Source: an uncultured Aquimarina sp.
GTDB lineage: Bacteria; Bacteroidota; Bacteroidia; Flavobacteriales; Flavobacteriaceae
Direction: 5' to 3'
Assembly: GCF_947492405.1 (NCBI RefSeq)
Contig: NZ_CANLMP010000006.1
Location: 410,053 to 474,052 of the forward strand
DNA length: 64,000 nt
Part shown: one piece after another, positions 18,929-27,737 of the stretch
How the letters are laid out: every line of letters starts with the position of its first letter
Position numbering within the stretch: position 1 is the stretch's first letter
Position numbers and translations under genes: made by a program
The notes under the pieces: generated by a model
What the model was told of the DNA's origin: nothing
Database searches by the model: none
Seen by the model: only the letters and a program-made list of their open reading frames with translations

Positions 18929-21349
18929 ATGAAAACAATCAATCTACTTGGCTTGTTTATAAGTCAAAAAACAATTCTATTATTTCTATCATTATATTGT
19001 GCTATAGTAACTGCACAACCTAATAACGATGCAATTGTAGGAACTATTAAGGGAAAAGTAATCGATAAAGGACTTAACCAGCCTATACCCTATGCCACAA
19101 TTATTATCAATGATGGAGCAGAAAAATTAATCAGTGGTGGTATTACCAAAGAAGATGGAACTTTTTTAATTACGGATGTTCCTAAAGGAAATTACACTTT
19201 GAAAATACAATTTATTGGATATACTAGTTATAACCAACCTATTGAAATTTCAAGAAAAAATAAGGATATAGATGTCGGTATCATTTCTTTAGAAGAAGAA
19301 GCTCAAGCATTAGACGATGTCACTATTATCGCAGAGCGAACTACTATCGAACAAAAAATCGATAGAAAGGTGATCAATATTGGAAAAGACCTAACCACTA
19401 CAGGAGGAACTGCTGCTGAAATTATGCAAAACATTCCTTCAGTAAATGTAGATCAAGATGGTAATATCGCGTTACGTGGTAATCCCAATGTACAAATATT
19501 AATAGATGGGAAACCCACCAATATTTCTCCAACGCAATTATTAAAACAAATACCGTCTACCTCCATTAAATCTGTGGAATTAATAACTAATCCATCTGCT
19601 AAATATAATCCAGAAGGTATGAGTGGTATTATCAATATTGTTTTACGTAAAAATGCTAATATTGGTTTTAACGGAAACATAAACCTGGGAGTAAATTGGG
19701 ATAGAAATGCACGATTTAATAGTTCTATAGATCTAAACTACCGAAGTGGTAAAATAAATATATACGGAAATTATGGAGCAAACATTACCAAAAACTTAAA
19801 CCAAGGTTTTGTATTTAGAGGAGACCAAAACTATAGAACTGATTTTCGCTTTTTGGATAATAACAAATCTCATTTGTTTAAGGTAGGCTTTGATTATTAT
19901 ATCAATGATCAGAATACTATATCCTTTTATACTAATCAAAATTTATTTGATGGTACTACCGCTGGAACAACGGATATACTATTTTTTGATACACCAGGAG
20001 ATAATATTTTTCAAGATCTTGTAAATAATAATAGTAATCTTGGATCTACTTATAATTTTGATTACAAACATGATTTTAAAAAAGAAGGGCACAATATAGA
20101 ACTAGAAGTTGATTATAATATTTTCGATGGAGATAGTGATGATGATTTCAATTTTATTGGAGGATCTACATTAGATTATAATGATGTACTAAATAACGAA
20201 CGTACAAACACAACAATCAACTTGGATTATGTAAATCCTTTATCAGAAAAAGCAAAACTAGAACTCGGATATGAAGGTCGATTAAGACGAACGGATAATG
20301 AATATCAATCTACCTTTTTTGACGATTCTAAGTATCAATATGATAGAGATATTCATGCATTATATGCCACTTATGGAAAAAACTATGAAAAATGGTCGTA
20401 TCAAATTGGGGCGAGATTAGAAAATTATCAGGTAGAAGCAATTTTTAATAATGAAAAAGTATTTGAAGATGATATTTTCACAATTTATCCATCTGCATAT
20501 CTAACCTATAAACCAGGCGAAAAGAATAACTATCAATTAAGTTATAGTCGAAGAGTAGACAGACCAGGATTAAATCAGGTAAATCCAATAAGAGAATGGA
20601 GCACCCCAAGAATTACTTCTAGAGGAAATCCTGAACTAGATCCTCAATTCACAAATTCAATTGAGCTTAATTATACTCGTAAACTAAAAGGAGGCTCTAT
20701 TACGGCCGGAACTTTCTATCGTTTGATAAATGATGAAATCAATCAGACTTTATTAGCGGACCCAACGGTAGAAGAAGGTCAGATACTTACTTTTGAAAAT
20801 TTTGACAACAATTCTGCTTATGGAATAGAGATTTCTAGTAATTATCGCCCAACAAAATGGTGGAATTTTAATGCAAGTTTTGATCTCTATGCTCAAACTC
20901 AAAAAGGTATTGTAGAAGACGTAATAGAAGTTAATGGAATGGATGAAATTATTCAAGTGTCTAGTGAAGTAGATGCTTTAGTTTATAATTTTAGAATAAA
21001 TAATAATTTTAAGGCTACTAAAAACTTAACATTTCAAGTATTTGGATTCTATAGAGGTGAACAAGAAGGAATCCAATTTAAAACAAAACCATTTTATTTC
21101 GTTAATACTGGAGCACGTTATAACTTCTTACAAGGAAAAGGAACTGCAAGTATTAACTTCAATGATATTTTTAATACGATGCGCTTTAGATTTTCTGGAG
21201 ATTTTCCTTTCGAACAAAACGGAGAATTTCAAGGAGAAACACAAACAATTTTTCTGGGATTATCATATCGCTTTGGTAGTGGGAAAAACAGAAAAGTTTC
21301 TAGAAAAAGAAGAGATAAAAATGAAAAATCCGGTGGAGGAATACTTTAA
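18929..21349 (+). CDS. TonB-dependent-receptor-like outer-membrane beta-barrel protein
   Basis: 806 aa. Signal peptide ending near IVTAQ. A carboxypeptidase regulatory-like beta-sandwich (about 35-125: GTIKGKVIDKGLNQPIPYAT, GNYTLKIQFIGY), a plug-like domain (about 130-240: GGTAAEIMQNIPSVNVDQDG, NPSAKYNPEGMSGIINIV) and a long barrel with repeated aromatic strands. The C-terminal tail is basic and lysine-rich. This is the OMP_b-brl_3 kind of receptor; its ligand is unknown and no SusD partner is adjacent. It is preceded by an ECF-like promoter and flanked on both sides by terminator-ended intervals. Confidence 0.88.
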   Translation: MKTINLLGLFISQKTILLFLSLYCAIVTAQPNNDAIVGTIKGKVIDKGLNQPIPYATIIINDGAEKLISGGITKEDGTFLITDVPKGNYTLKIQFIGYTSYNQPIEISRKNKDIDVGIISLEEEAQALDDVTIIAERTTIEQKIDRKVINIGKDLTTTGGTAAEIMQNIPSVNVDQDGNIALRGNPNVQILIDGKPTNISPTQLLKQIPSTSIKSVELITNPSAKYNPEGMSGIINIVLRKNANIGFNGNINLGVNWDRNARFNSSIDLNYRSGKINIYGNYGANITKNLNQGFVFRGDQNYRTDFRFLDNNKSHLFKVGFDYYINDQNTISFYTNQNLFDGTTAGTTDILFFDTPGDNIFQDLVNNNSNLGSTYNFDYKHDFKKEGHNIELEVDYNIFDGDSDDDFNFIGGSTLDYNDVLNNERTNTTINLDYVNPLSEKAKLELGYEGRLRRTDNEYQSTFFDDSKYQYDRDIHALYATYGKNYEKWSYQIGARLENYQVEAIFNNEKVFEDDIFTIYPSAYLTYKPGEKNNYQLSYSRRVDRPGLNQVNPIREWSTPRITSRGNPELDPQFTNSIELNYTRKLKGGSITAGTFYRLINDEINQTLLADPTVEEGQILTFENFDNNSAYGIEISSNYRPTKWWNFNASFDLYAQTQKGIVEDVIEVNGMDEIIQVSSEVDALVYNFRINNNFKATKNLTFQVFGFYRGEQEGIQFKTKPFYFVNTGARYNFLQGKGTASINFNDIFNTMRFRFSGDFPFEQNGEFQGETQTIFLGLSYRFGSGKNRKVSRKRRDKNEKSGGGIL

Positions 21350-21463
21350 ATTCACTAAACAATATGTTAATATGCTAAAATATTCGCAGATAATTTGTTA
21401 AATTTAATAAATATCTAATAAAAACAGTTCAAAGTTAAATAAATGCAAAAAAAGTAATGTTTT

Positions 21464-21494
21464 TGTAACACTATGCAAATTGTTACGTCTATTA
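21464..21494 (+). promoter_or_regulatory. ECF-sigma-like promoter downstream of the receptor gene
   Basis: TGTAAC (21464-21469), 16-nt spacer, CGTCTATTA (21486-21494). It lies after the receptor stop codon and before a terminator, with no plus-strand gene downstream. Confidence 0.5.
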
Positions 21495-21499
21495 TAGTA

Positions 21500-21594
21500 C
21501 CATTATGGTTATAATTTATTTGAATTAGCCTTTAAAGAAAAAAAATAACCCGGTAATAAAAAATCGCGAAGCTAACTAGTTTCGCGATTTTTGT
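21500..21594 (+). ncRNA. Candidate sRNA downstream of the outer-membrane receptor
   Basis: Predicted transcript of about 95 nt between the element at 21464 and the terminator at 21561-21590. The only ATG frame I noticed in it is seven codons long. The terminator is bidirectional and could instead simply serve the receptor gene and fabH, so this call is weaker than the one at 18634. Confidence 0.35.
21561..21594. terminator. Bidirectional intrinsic terminator
   Basis: Ten-base perfect stem AAATCGCGAA / TTCGCGATTT (21561-21570, 21581-21590), 10-nt loop, T-runs on both sides. It serves the plus-strand transcript(s) and fabH on the minus strand. Confidence 0.85.
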
Positions 21595-21620
21595 TTTATT
21601 AAAATTTTAATGCTTTCTCA

Positions 21621-22631
21621 TTACCACCTAATAATCGCACTCCCCCAGGTAAAACCACTCCCAAAAGCTGCTAAAACAACTAAATCACCTTCCTTTATTT
21701 TTCCTTCTTCCCAAGCTTCGGTTAAGGCAATTGGAATTGAAGCTGCAGTAGTATTACCATATCGTTGAATATTATTATACACCTGATCATCAGATAATCT
21801 AAATTGCTTTTGCACAAATTGAGAAATTCTTAGATTAGCTTGGTGAGGTATTAACATATTTATATCCGTAGCGGCAAGATTATTTTTCTGTAATCCTTCA
21901 TTAATAACTTCAGAAAAACGCACGACTGCATTCTTAAATACAAATTGACCATTCATATATGGATAATAAGGTATATTCTCCTGATCATTTTCTTCAATAA
22001 TCTCAGGAACCCAATGTTCTGTACTTGGTCCTTCTAAAGATAATTCTTTAGCGTGTGCTCCTTCACTATGCAAATGTGTAGATAACACACCTCTCCCATC
22101 TTCGTTTTCATTTCTTGATAAGACCATTGCTCCTGCTCCATCACCAAATATTACGGAAACTCCTCTACCTCTTGTAGTCATATCAAGTCCTCCACTATGA
22201 TTTTCACTACCTATAATCAAAACATTCTTATACATACCAGTTTTGATAAACTGATCACCAACAGATACAGCGTATACAAATCCACTACACTGATTACGAA
22301 CATCTAGGGCTGGGATTGTACTCATATCCATCATATCCTGAACCCTGACTCCACCGCCAGGAAAATACATATCAGGACTCAATGTTGCAAAAATGATAAG
22401 GTCTATATCATCTTTTGTTAATTTTGCTCTTTCCAGAGCTATTTTCGCCGCTTTTACTCCCATAACAGAAGTACTATTTCCATCTCCTTTTTTAATATGA
22501 CGTCTTTCTTTTATACCGGTACGTTCTTGAATCCAAGCATCGTTAGTATCCATTACCTTAGAAAGATCGTCATTAGTTACAACATTTTCAGGAACATAGC
22601 TTCCTAATCCTGTTACTTTTGAAGTATACAT
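21621..22631 (-). CDS. fabH: 3-oxoacyl-ACP synthase III (KAS III)
   Basis: Condenses acyl-CoA with malonyl-ACP to start fatty-acid synthesis. 336 aa thiolase fold. Catalytic triad seen: C115 in RNQCSGFVYA, H263 in IPHQANLR, N293 in YGNTTAAS. The C-terminal AFGSGFTWGSAIIRW is typical. It stands alone, away from plsX/rpmF, so it is probably one of several FabH paralogues in the genome (inference). Confidence 0.93.
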   Translation of the reverse strand: MYTSKVTGLGSYVPENVVTNDDLSKVMDTNDAWIQERTGIKERRHIKKGDGNSTSVMGVKAAKIALERAKLTKDDIDLIIFATLSPDMYFPGGGVRVQDMMDMSTIPALDVRNQCSGFVYAVSVGDQFIKTGMYKNVLIIGSENHSGGLDMTTRGRGVSVIFGDGAGAMVLSRNENEDGRGVLSTHLHSEGAHAKELSLEGPSTEHWVPEIIEENDQENIPYYPYMNGQFVFKNAVVRFSEVINEGLQKNNLAATDINMLIPHQANLRISQFVQKQFRLSDDQVYNNIQRYGNTTAASIPIALTEAWEEGKIKEGDLVVLAAFGSGFTWGSAIIRW

Positions 22632-22893
22632 ATATTATAATATTGAGTGTGTATTGTATGTAATAATAGTTTATTACTAATGTTTTTTAAAAAACTGCAA
22701 AGCAAGATATGTATTCTTAGGTTTTTGATAAAAGAAACTGCAATCTTATTGTATGCACGCATAACAAATCCCTGTTTTATCCAGATCGATTAAAACCTAA
22801 ATGCTTTCAGAAAAAATTTAAAAACTTTCTATTTTGGTTTAGTAACAAATAAGAAAGCTATCTATTCAAATTTTAGTTCGATAAACATATTCT

Positions 22894-23181
22894 TTAAAAT
22901 TTTAAAACTTTCTTAATAACCTTATTCCTTCTATCATTGATTACAATAGTATATAGACCAGAAGGAAAGGGGTTTAAAGACAATTTATTTCTTTTAGAAA
23001 GATTATATTTTTCCTTAATTATTTGTCCTTTTTTATCATATACGATATAAGACACGTTAGTATCCTCTGTATCTAAATCAATATAAATAGCATTTAGTGG
23101 TTGATTTAAATATACCGAAAATGTATCGTATAAAGTTTCTTCTGAATTATCCTGATGTATTGATTGTATATTCATATCCAA
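22894..23181 (-). CDS. Orphan T9SS sorting-domain-like small protein
   Basis: 95 aa. Residues about 35-95 look like a T9SS C-terminal sorting domain (VSYIVYDKKGQIIKEKYNLS, PFPSGLYTIVINDRRNKVIKK and a lysine-ending strand), but there is no signal peptide and no passenger. The start is TTG 23181 or ATG 23175. A rare strong Shine-Dalgarno (AAGGAG at 23190-23195, minus strand) lies 8 nt before the TTG, which favours the TTG. Either a cytoplasmic protein of unknown role or the remnant of a larger secreted protein. Confidence 0.6.
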   Translation of the reverse strand: MDMNIQSIHQDNSEETLYDTFSVYLNQPLNAIYIDLDTEDTNVSYIVYDKKGQIIKEKYNLSKRNKLSLNPFPSGLYTIVINDRRNKVIKKVLKF

Positions 23182-23386
23182 ACTATTTTCTCCTTATTAT
23201 TAATTGAAATTAGCAATACATAATTCTTGATTAAAGCAAGTAATGTGTGCTGATATGATTAAAACTAAGGAATCTGAATATTTGAGAAGATCAATAATTT
23301 TGCTGAAAAATTACTTTTTTCGATTAATGACCTATAAAATCTACAAAAGTATTTCTTGACATTCATCTGGGTTAAATATTTCTGTT

Positions 23387-23426
23387 TTAAAAAAGCGAAA
23401 GGCACGCCAACCACAGCATGCCTTTC
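23387..23426 (-). terminator. Intrinsic terminator of the ABC1-kinase gene
   Basis: On the minus strand, stem GAAAGGCA / TGCCTTTC (23397-23404 with 23419-23426), 14-nt loop, followed by GC and a T-run. It lies about 50 nt after the stop of the ABC1 kinase. Confidence 0.75.
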
Positions 23427-23477
23427 TAACAACCTAACCAATAAATAAACAAACCAAAGCCAGTCGAGATCGACTAG

Positions 23478-24785
23478 CTAAAGGTACTTTTCAAAATTTT
23501 TAACACGGATCGTCGCTTTCAGATCATGTAACAAATTGTATAAGCCAAAAAATGTTCTATTGATATACAAGAAGTGTTTACTACCTCTATTACCATTCAT
23601 CTTTCTTAGCTCTGTATCTTTAGAGTACTTCTCACTTAATGCTGTTATTTCGTTCCAAAATTCTTCATCAGCAAAGTCAAAGACCTCTGCATTGAATGGT
23701 TTTGTAAACAAACTGAGCATTTCATAGAATAACCCCGAGAAAAATGCTTTCTCTTCAGTAGAATCATCTTCTCGGAGTATTTCCAGCTCGAACATCTTTA
23801 GGGCAAAAAAATCTGGGTTCTCTATATTTTCTTTTTCGGCTAACTCAAAATACGGTGTATAAAATTCCAAAGGAACTTTCTTAACACAACCAAAATCTAT
23901 TGCAATTAAATTGTCGTTCTTATCAACCAGGAAATTTCCAGGATGTGGATCTGCATGCACTGCTTTTAAGATATGCATCTGATACATATAAAAGTCCCAA
24001 AGCGCCTGACCTATTTTATCAGCTTTTTCTTGATCTGCATTTTGTTTTGCAAACTCGCTTAGATGCACACCATCCATCCAGTCCATCGTAATAATGCGTT
24101 TGCTGGATAATTCTTCATAATACTTAGGAAAAGTAAGATTCGGAATTTTAGAACAAGCTTCGGTTATTTCCTTACTTTGTTGTACTTCTAACACATAATC
24201 CGTTTCTTCTAAGAGTTTCCCTTCTAATTCTTGAAAATACTTATCAGAATCTTTGCCTTTTAAATTAAACATTCTGATGGCGATGGGTTTTACCATCGCC
24301 AAATCAGAACTTATACTGTCTGCAACTCCAGGATATTGAATTTTCACAGCAAGTTTTTTCCCGTCTTTAGATGCCTTGTGTACCTGTCCGATACTGGCAG
24401 CATTAACAGATTGAGTTGCAAACGTATCATATAAATCTTCAGGATATTTTCCGTGATACTTTTTAAATGTCCTTCTAACCAATGGCGCAGATAATGGAGG
24501 AACGCTAAATTGGGCTAAAGAAAATTTCTCTACATATGCATTTGGCAGTATATTTTTCTCCATCGAAAGCATTTGCGCAACCTTTAGAGCACTACCCTTT
24601 AAGTTTTTCAATCCATCATAGATATCAGCAGCATTGTTTTCATTTAGCTGATCTCTAGTTGTTTTAGGATTGACAGCTTTTTTACTGTAATACTTAAGAT
24701 AATTTCCACCTACCTTAACACCAGTTTTAACAAGTTCTGTCGTTCTTCCTATTTTTGTAGTAGGTATTTTATCTATTGTCTTCAT
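23478..24785 (-). CDS. ABC1/UbiB/AarF-family atypical protein kinase
   Basis: 435 aa. An N-terminal KxGQ-like motif (GSALKVAQMLS) marks the ABC1 family, followed by the nucleotide-binding lysine (KLAVKIQYPGV), HADPHPGNFLV as catalytic loop and IDFGCVKK as the metal-binding DFG equivalent. Relatives support quinone biosynthesis or membrane lipid homeostasis. It follows the TetR-like gene by 38 nt on the same strand. The start is an ATG preceded by no obvious SD. Confidence 0.88.
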   Translation of the reverse strand: MKTIDKIPTTKIGRTTELVKTGVKVGGNYLKYYSKKAVNPKTTRDQLNENNAADIYDGLKNLKGSALKVAQMLSMEKNILPNAYVEKFSLAQFSVPPLSAPLVRRTFKKYHGKYPEDLYDTFATQSVNAASIGQVHKASKDGKKLAVKIQYPGVADSISSDLAMVKPIAIRMFNLKGKDSDKYFQELEGKLLEETDYVLEVQQSKEITEACSKIPNLTFPKYYEELSSKRIITMDWMDGVHLSEFAKQNADQEKADKIGQALWDFYMYQMHILKAVHADPHPGNFLVDKNDNLIAIDFGCVKKVPLEFYTPYFELAEKENIENPDFFALKMFELEILREDDSTEEKAFFSGLFYEMLSLFTKPFNAEVFDFADEEFWNEITALSEKYSKDTELRKMNGNRGSKHFLYINRTFFGLYNLLHDLKATIRVKNFEKYL

Positions 24786-24823
24786 ATATTATCTGTATAC
24801 TTGTTGTATATGATTAGAAACCA

Positions 24824-25489
24824 CTAATTCCACATTGATTTTTCTTTCCACAAGAATTTTCCGAAATCTAATACGCTACTTAATGGCGTATTATCAAATA
24901 GATCGAAAATTGTATTTACCGACTTCTCTATAGCAATATCAGTTTTTTCGAATCCTGTAGATTCATCGTCCATCCAAAATTTTAACAGAAACAAAAACTG
25001 CAACCAAGCACCCTCTGAATAAACGGAAACGGGATTTTTAGCTATTCTAAATAATTTTTCATCGTTATCAATCTCAATCAATTCCTTTGCAAAATGTTTT
25101 ATGTGCTTTCGTAACCCCTTTAACTGTCCTAAATTTTTTAGAGGTACTTCGTGATATCTCAAAGTCAAAAGAACATAACTTCTATTAAGTGTTAGTAATT
25201 CGAAAAAAGTAAAAAAGAACGTTAACATTTTATCTTTGCTAGATAAACCTTCGTACTCCTCATTATTATTCATAGCATCAATAGCAGTACTAAAAAAAGT
25301 ATTCCATATTCCTTTGTTTACACCATCCAAACTACCAAAAAACTCATAGAATTCTTCTTCCTTAATTTTTGATTCTTTACAAAATTTATATACTGATTTT
25401 GGATACTCATCATGCTCCAAAACGTAGTTCATATACTTGGTAATGATATACTGACTATCAATTGTTTGCTTTTTATTAGATGCTCCCAT
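24824..25489 (-). CDS. TetR-like regulator
   Basis: 221 aa, fully helical. The N-terminal 60 residues (YIITKYMNYVLEHDEYPKSV, FCKESKIKEEEFYEFFGS) fit the TetR helix-turn-helix, with the second helix beginning at SVYKFC and the recognition helix around KEEEFYEF. The C-terminal part matches the TetR C-terminal domain often found next to ABC1 kinases in Flavobacteriia, as I recall. Ligand unknown; it probably controls the kinase with which it forms an operon. Confidence 0.75.
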   Translation of the reverse strand: MGASNKKQTIDSQYIITKYMNYVLEHDEYPKSVYKFCKESKIKEEEFYEFFGSLDGVNKGIWNTFFSTAIDAMNNNEEYEGLSSKDKMLTFFFTFFELLTLNRSYVLLTLRYHEVPLKNLGQLKGLRKHIKHFAKELIEIDNDEKLFRIAKNPVSVYSEGAWLQFLFLLKFWMDDESTGFEKTDIAIEKSVNTIFDLFDNTPLSSVLDFGKFLWKEKSMWN

Positions 25490-25660
25490 AATTGTTATTT
25501 TACACTGTAAATATAAACATTGTTTAACTTTTTACTCAAAAACCTAAACAAAAAATTTGTTAAAGTTGTTTCAGAAAAAATGAAACTTAATTTCTATGTT
25601 TTACAATAGACGAAACATTAGTACTTTCCTTACGTTTTATCAATCCTTCTGCTATTTCTG

Positions 25661-25700
25661 TGTCAGTTTGTCAGCAATGCAGAATTGGTATTTTTTTTGA
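25661..25700 (+). promoter_or_regulatory. Possible heat-shock or sigma54-like control region of htpG
   Basis: A direct repeat TGTCAG-TT-TGTCAG (25661-25674) is followed by TTGGTA (25685-25690) and TTTGA (25696-25700). The TGG and TTG triplets have the spacing of a sigma54 -24/-12 promoter (consensus TGGCACG-N4-TTGC), but several positions deviate. About 47 nt before the htpG ATG. Confidence 0.4.
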
Positions 25701-25746
25701 CTATAAAGAGTCCAGAAGTGATAATTAAAATTAAAACATAAATAAA

Positions 25747-27633
25747 ATGGCAACAGGAAGTATTAATGTATCAGTAGAAAACATTTTTCCTTTGATTAAA
25801 AAGTTCTTGTATTCGGATCATGAGATCTTTTTACGAGAGTTAATATCTAACGCAACAGATGCAACACTAAAACTAAAACATTTAACAAATATTGGTGAGG
25901 CTAAGGTAGCATATGGCAACCCTAAGATTGAAGTTAAAATTGATAAAGAAAATAAGTTACTTCATATTATCGATCAAGGGATCGGTATGACAGCAGAAGA
26001 GGTTGAAAAATATATTAACCAAGTAGCTTTTTCTGGTGCAGAGGAGTTTTTAGAAAAATATAAAGACAGCGCAAAAGATTCTGGAATCATTGGTCATTTT
26101 GGTTTAGGATTCTACTCAGCATTTATGGTAGCTAATAAAGTAGAGATCATTACCAAATCATATACAGACGCTCCAGCGGCGCACTGGACTTGTGATGGTT
26201 CTCCTACATACACAATAGAAGCTCATGATAAAACTGAAAGAGGTACAGAAATCATCCTGCATATTGGAGAAGATGATACAGAATTCCTAGAGGAAAGTAG
26301 AATCAGCGAATTATTGGTAAAATATAATAAGTTTATGCCTGTTTCGATTAAATTCGGAACGAAAACAGAAACATTACCAAAACCAGAAGATGCTAAGGAA
26401 GAAGATCCTGCACCTACTCAAGAAGTTGATAATATTATCAACAACCCTAATCCAGCCTGGACAAAACAACCAACTGATCTAAAAGATGAAGATTATAAAG
26501 GTTTTTATAGAGAATTGTACCCAATGCAGTTCGAAGAGCCTTTATTTAATATACACCTTAACGTAGACTATCCATTTAATCTTACAGGGATTTTATATTT
26601 CCCGAAGCTTGGCCAGGATATGAATATGCAGAAGGATAGAATTCAATTATATCAAAATCAGGTTTTTGTAACGGATAATGTAGAAGGTATTGTTCCTGAA
26701 TTTTTAACAATGCTTCGCGGTGTTATTGACTCTCCTGATATTCCATTAAACGTTTCCAGATCTTATCTGCAAGCAGATGGAGCTGTAAAGAAAATCTCAA
26801 GTTACATCACTCGTAAAGTGGCGGATAAACTAAATTCTCTATTCAAAAATGACAGAGAAGATTTTGAAAAGAAATGGAATGATATTAAAGTAGTTATCGA
26901 ATATGGAATGCTTTCTGAAGATAAGTTCTTCGAAAAAGCTGATAAATTTGCTTTATATCCTACAGTAGATGAAACCTATTTCACTTTTGAAGAATTACAG
27001 GAAAAAATAAAAGAAAATCAAACAGATAAAGATAATAAACTGGTGGTCTTGTATGCTTCTGACAAGGATGAACAACATCCTTATATATCTGCAGCAAAAG
27101 ACAAAGGATACGAAGTATTGTTATTAGACTCTCCTATTGTTTCGCATCTGATCCAAAAATTAGAAACTAGTAAAGAAAATATTTCTTTTGTTCGTGTTGA
27201 TGGTGATCATATTGATAACCTGATCAAAAAAGATGAGGAAACTATTTCTAAATTATCTGATGAAGAAAAAGAGGCTTTAAAAGTTGATTTAGAAAAGGTG
27301 ATTCCAGCTGAGAAATACACAGTTCAATTAGAAGCGATGGATAGTAATGCATCTCCGTTTATAATTACACAACCAGAGTTCATGCGCCGTATGAAAGAGA
27401 TGCAACAGACTGGCGGAGGCGGAATGAATATGTTTGGTAATATGCCAGAGATGTACAACCTAATTGTCAATACAAATCATGAGCTTATTGGTCAGATTAA
27501 AGACACTAAAACAGATAAAAAGAAAGAACGTTTGATTAAGCAATCACTAGATTTGGCGAGACTATCCCAGAACTTACTGAAAGGTGAAGAATTGACTGAA
27601 TTTGTAAAACGTAGTTTTGAGATGATTAAATAG
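25747..27633 (+). CDS. htpG: Molecular chaperone HtpG (Hsp90)
   Basis: Cytosolic ATP-dependent chaperone. 628 aa. The GHKL ATPase domain holds FLRELISNATDATLKLK, IDQGIGMTAEEV and GHFGLGFYSAFMV; the middle domain carries LNVSRSYLQAD with the catalytic arginine region. The C-terminus has the methionine-rich dimerisation stretch (EFMRRMKEMQQTGGGGMNMF). A charged linker around residues 215-235 is present. It ends just before a strong terminator. Confidence 0.97.
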   Translation: MATGSINVSVENIFPLIKKFLYSDHEIFLRELISNATDATLKLKHLTNIGEAKVAYGNPKIEVKIDKENKLLHIIDQGIGMTAEEVEKYINQVAFSGAEEFLEKYKDSAKDSGIIGHFGLGFYSAFMVANKVEIITKSYTDAPAAHWTCDGSPTYTIEAHDKTERGTEIILHIGEDDTEFLEESRISELLVKYNKFMPVSIKFGTKTETLPKPEDAKEEDPAPTQEVDNIINNPNPAWTKQPTDLKDEDYKGFYRELYPMQFEEPLFNIHLNVDYPFNLTGILYFPKLGQDMNMQKDRIQLYQNQVFVTDNVEGIVPEFLTMLRGVIDSPDIPLNVSRSYLQADGAVKKISSYITRKVADKLNSLFKNDREDFEKKWNDIKVVIEYGMLSEDKFFEKADKFALYPTVDETYFTFEELQEKIKENQTDKDNKLVVLYASDKDEQHPYISAAKDKGYEVLLLDSPIVSHLIQKLETSKENISFVRVDGDHIDNLIKKDEETISKLSDEEKEALKVDLEKVIPAEKYTVQLEAMDSNASPFIITQPEFMRRMKEMQQTGGGGMNMFGNMPEMYNLIVNTNHELIGQIKDTKTDKKKERLIKQSLDLARLSQNLLKGEELTEFVKRSFEMIK

Positions 27634-27673
27634 AGAAGTTAGATATTAGATCGCTAACGCTATTAGATATAAG

Positions 27674-27709
27674 ACCGCTTTGCTGTTGAACAGTAGAAGC
27701 GGTTTTTTT
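27674..27709 (+). terminator. Intrinsic terminator of htpG
   Basis: Stem ACCGCTT / AAGCGGT (27674-27680, 27697-27703) extended by CTGTT / AACAG with a small bulge, then a run of seven T. Confidence 0.85.
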
Positions 27710-27716
27710 ATATTTG
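27686..27716 (+). promoter_or_regulatory. Candidate promoter embedded in the htpG terminator
   Basis: TTG (27686-27688), 20-nt spacer, TATATTTG (27709-27716), a good match to the Bacteroidota TTG / TANNTTTG promoter. It implies a start near 27723 and supports ATG 27738 rather than the earlier TTG as start codon of the next gene. Confidence 0.5.
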
Positions 27717-27737
27717 AAGAAATCAAACTTTAATACA

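Noticed and set aside
27714..27737. TTG 27714 as start of the hypothetical gene after htpG
   Set aside because: It lies inside the terminator T-run and the TATATTTG box; ATG 27738 gives a normal signal peptide.
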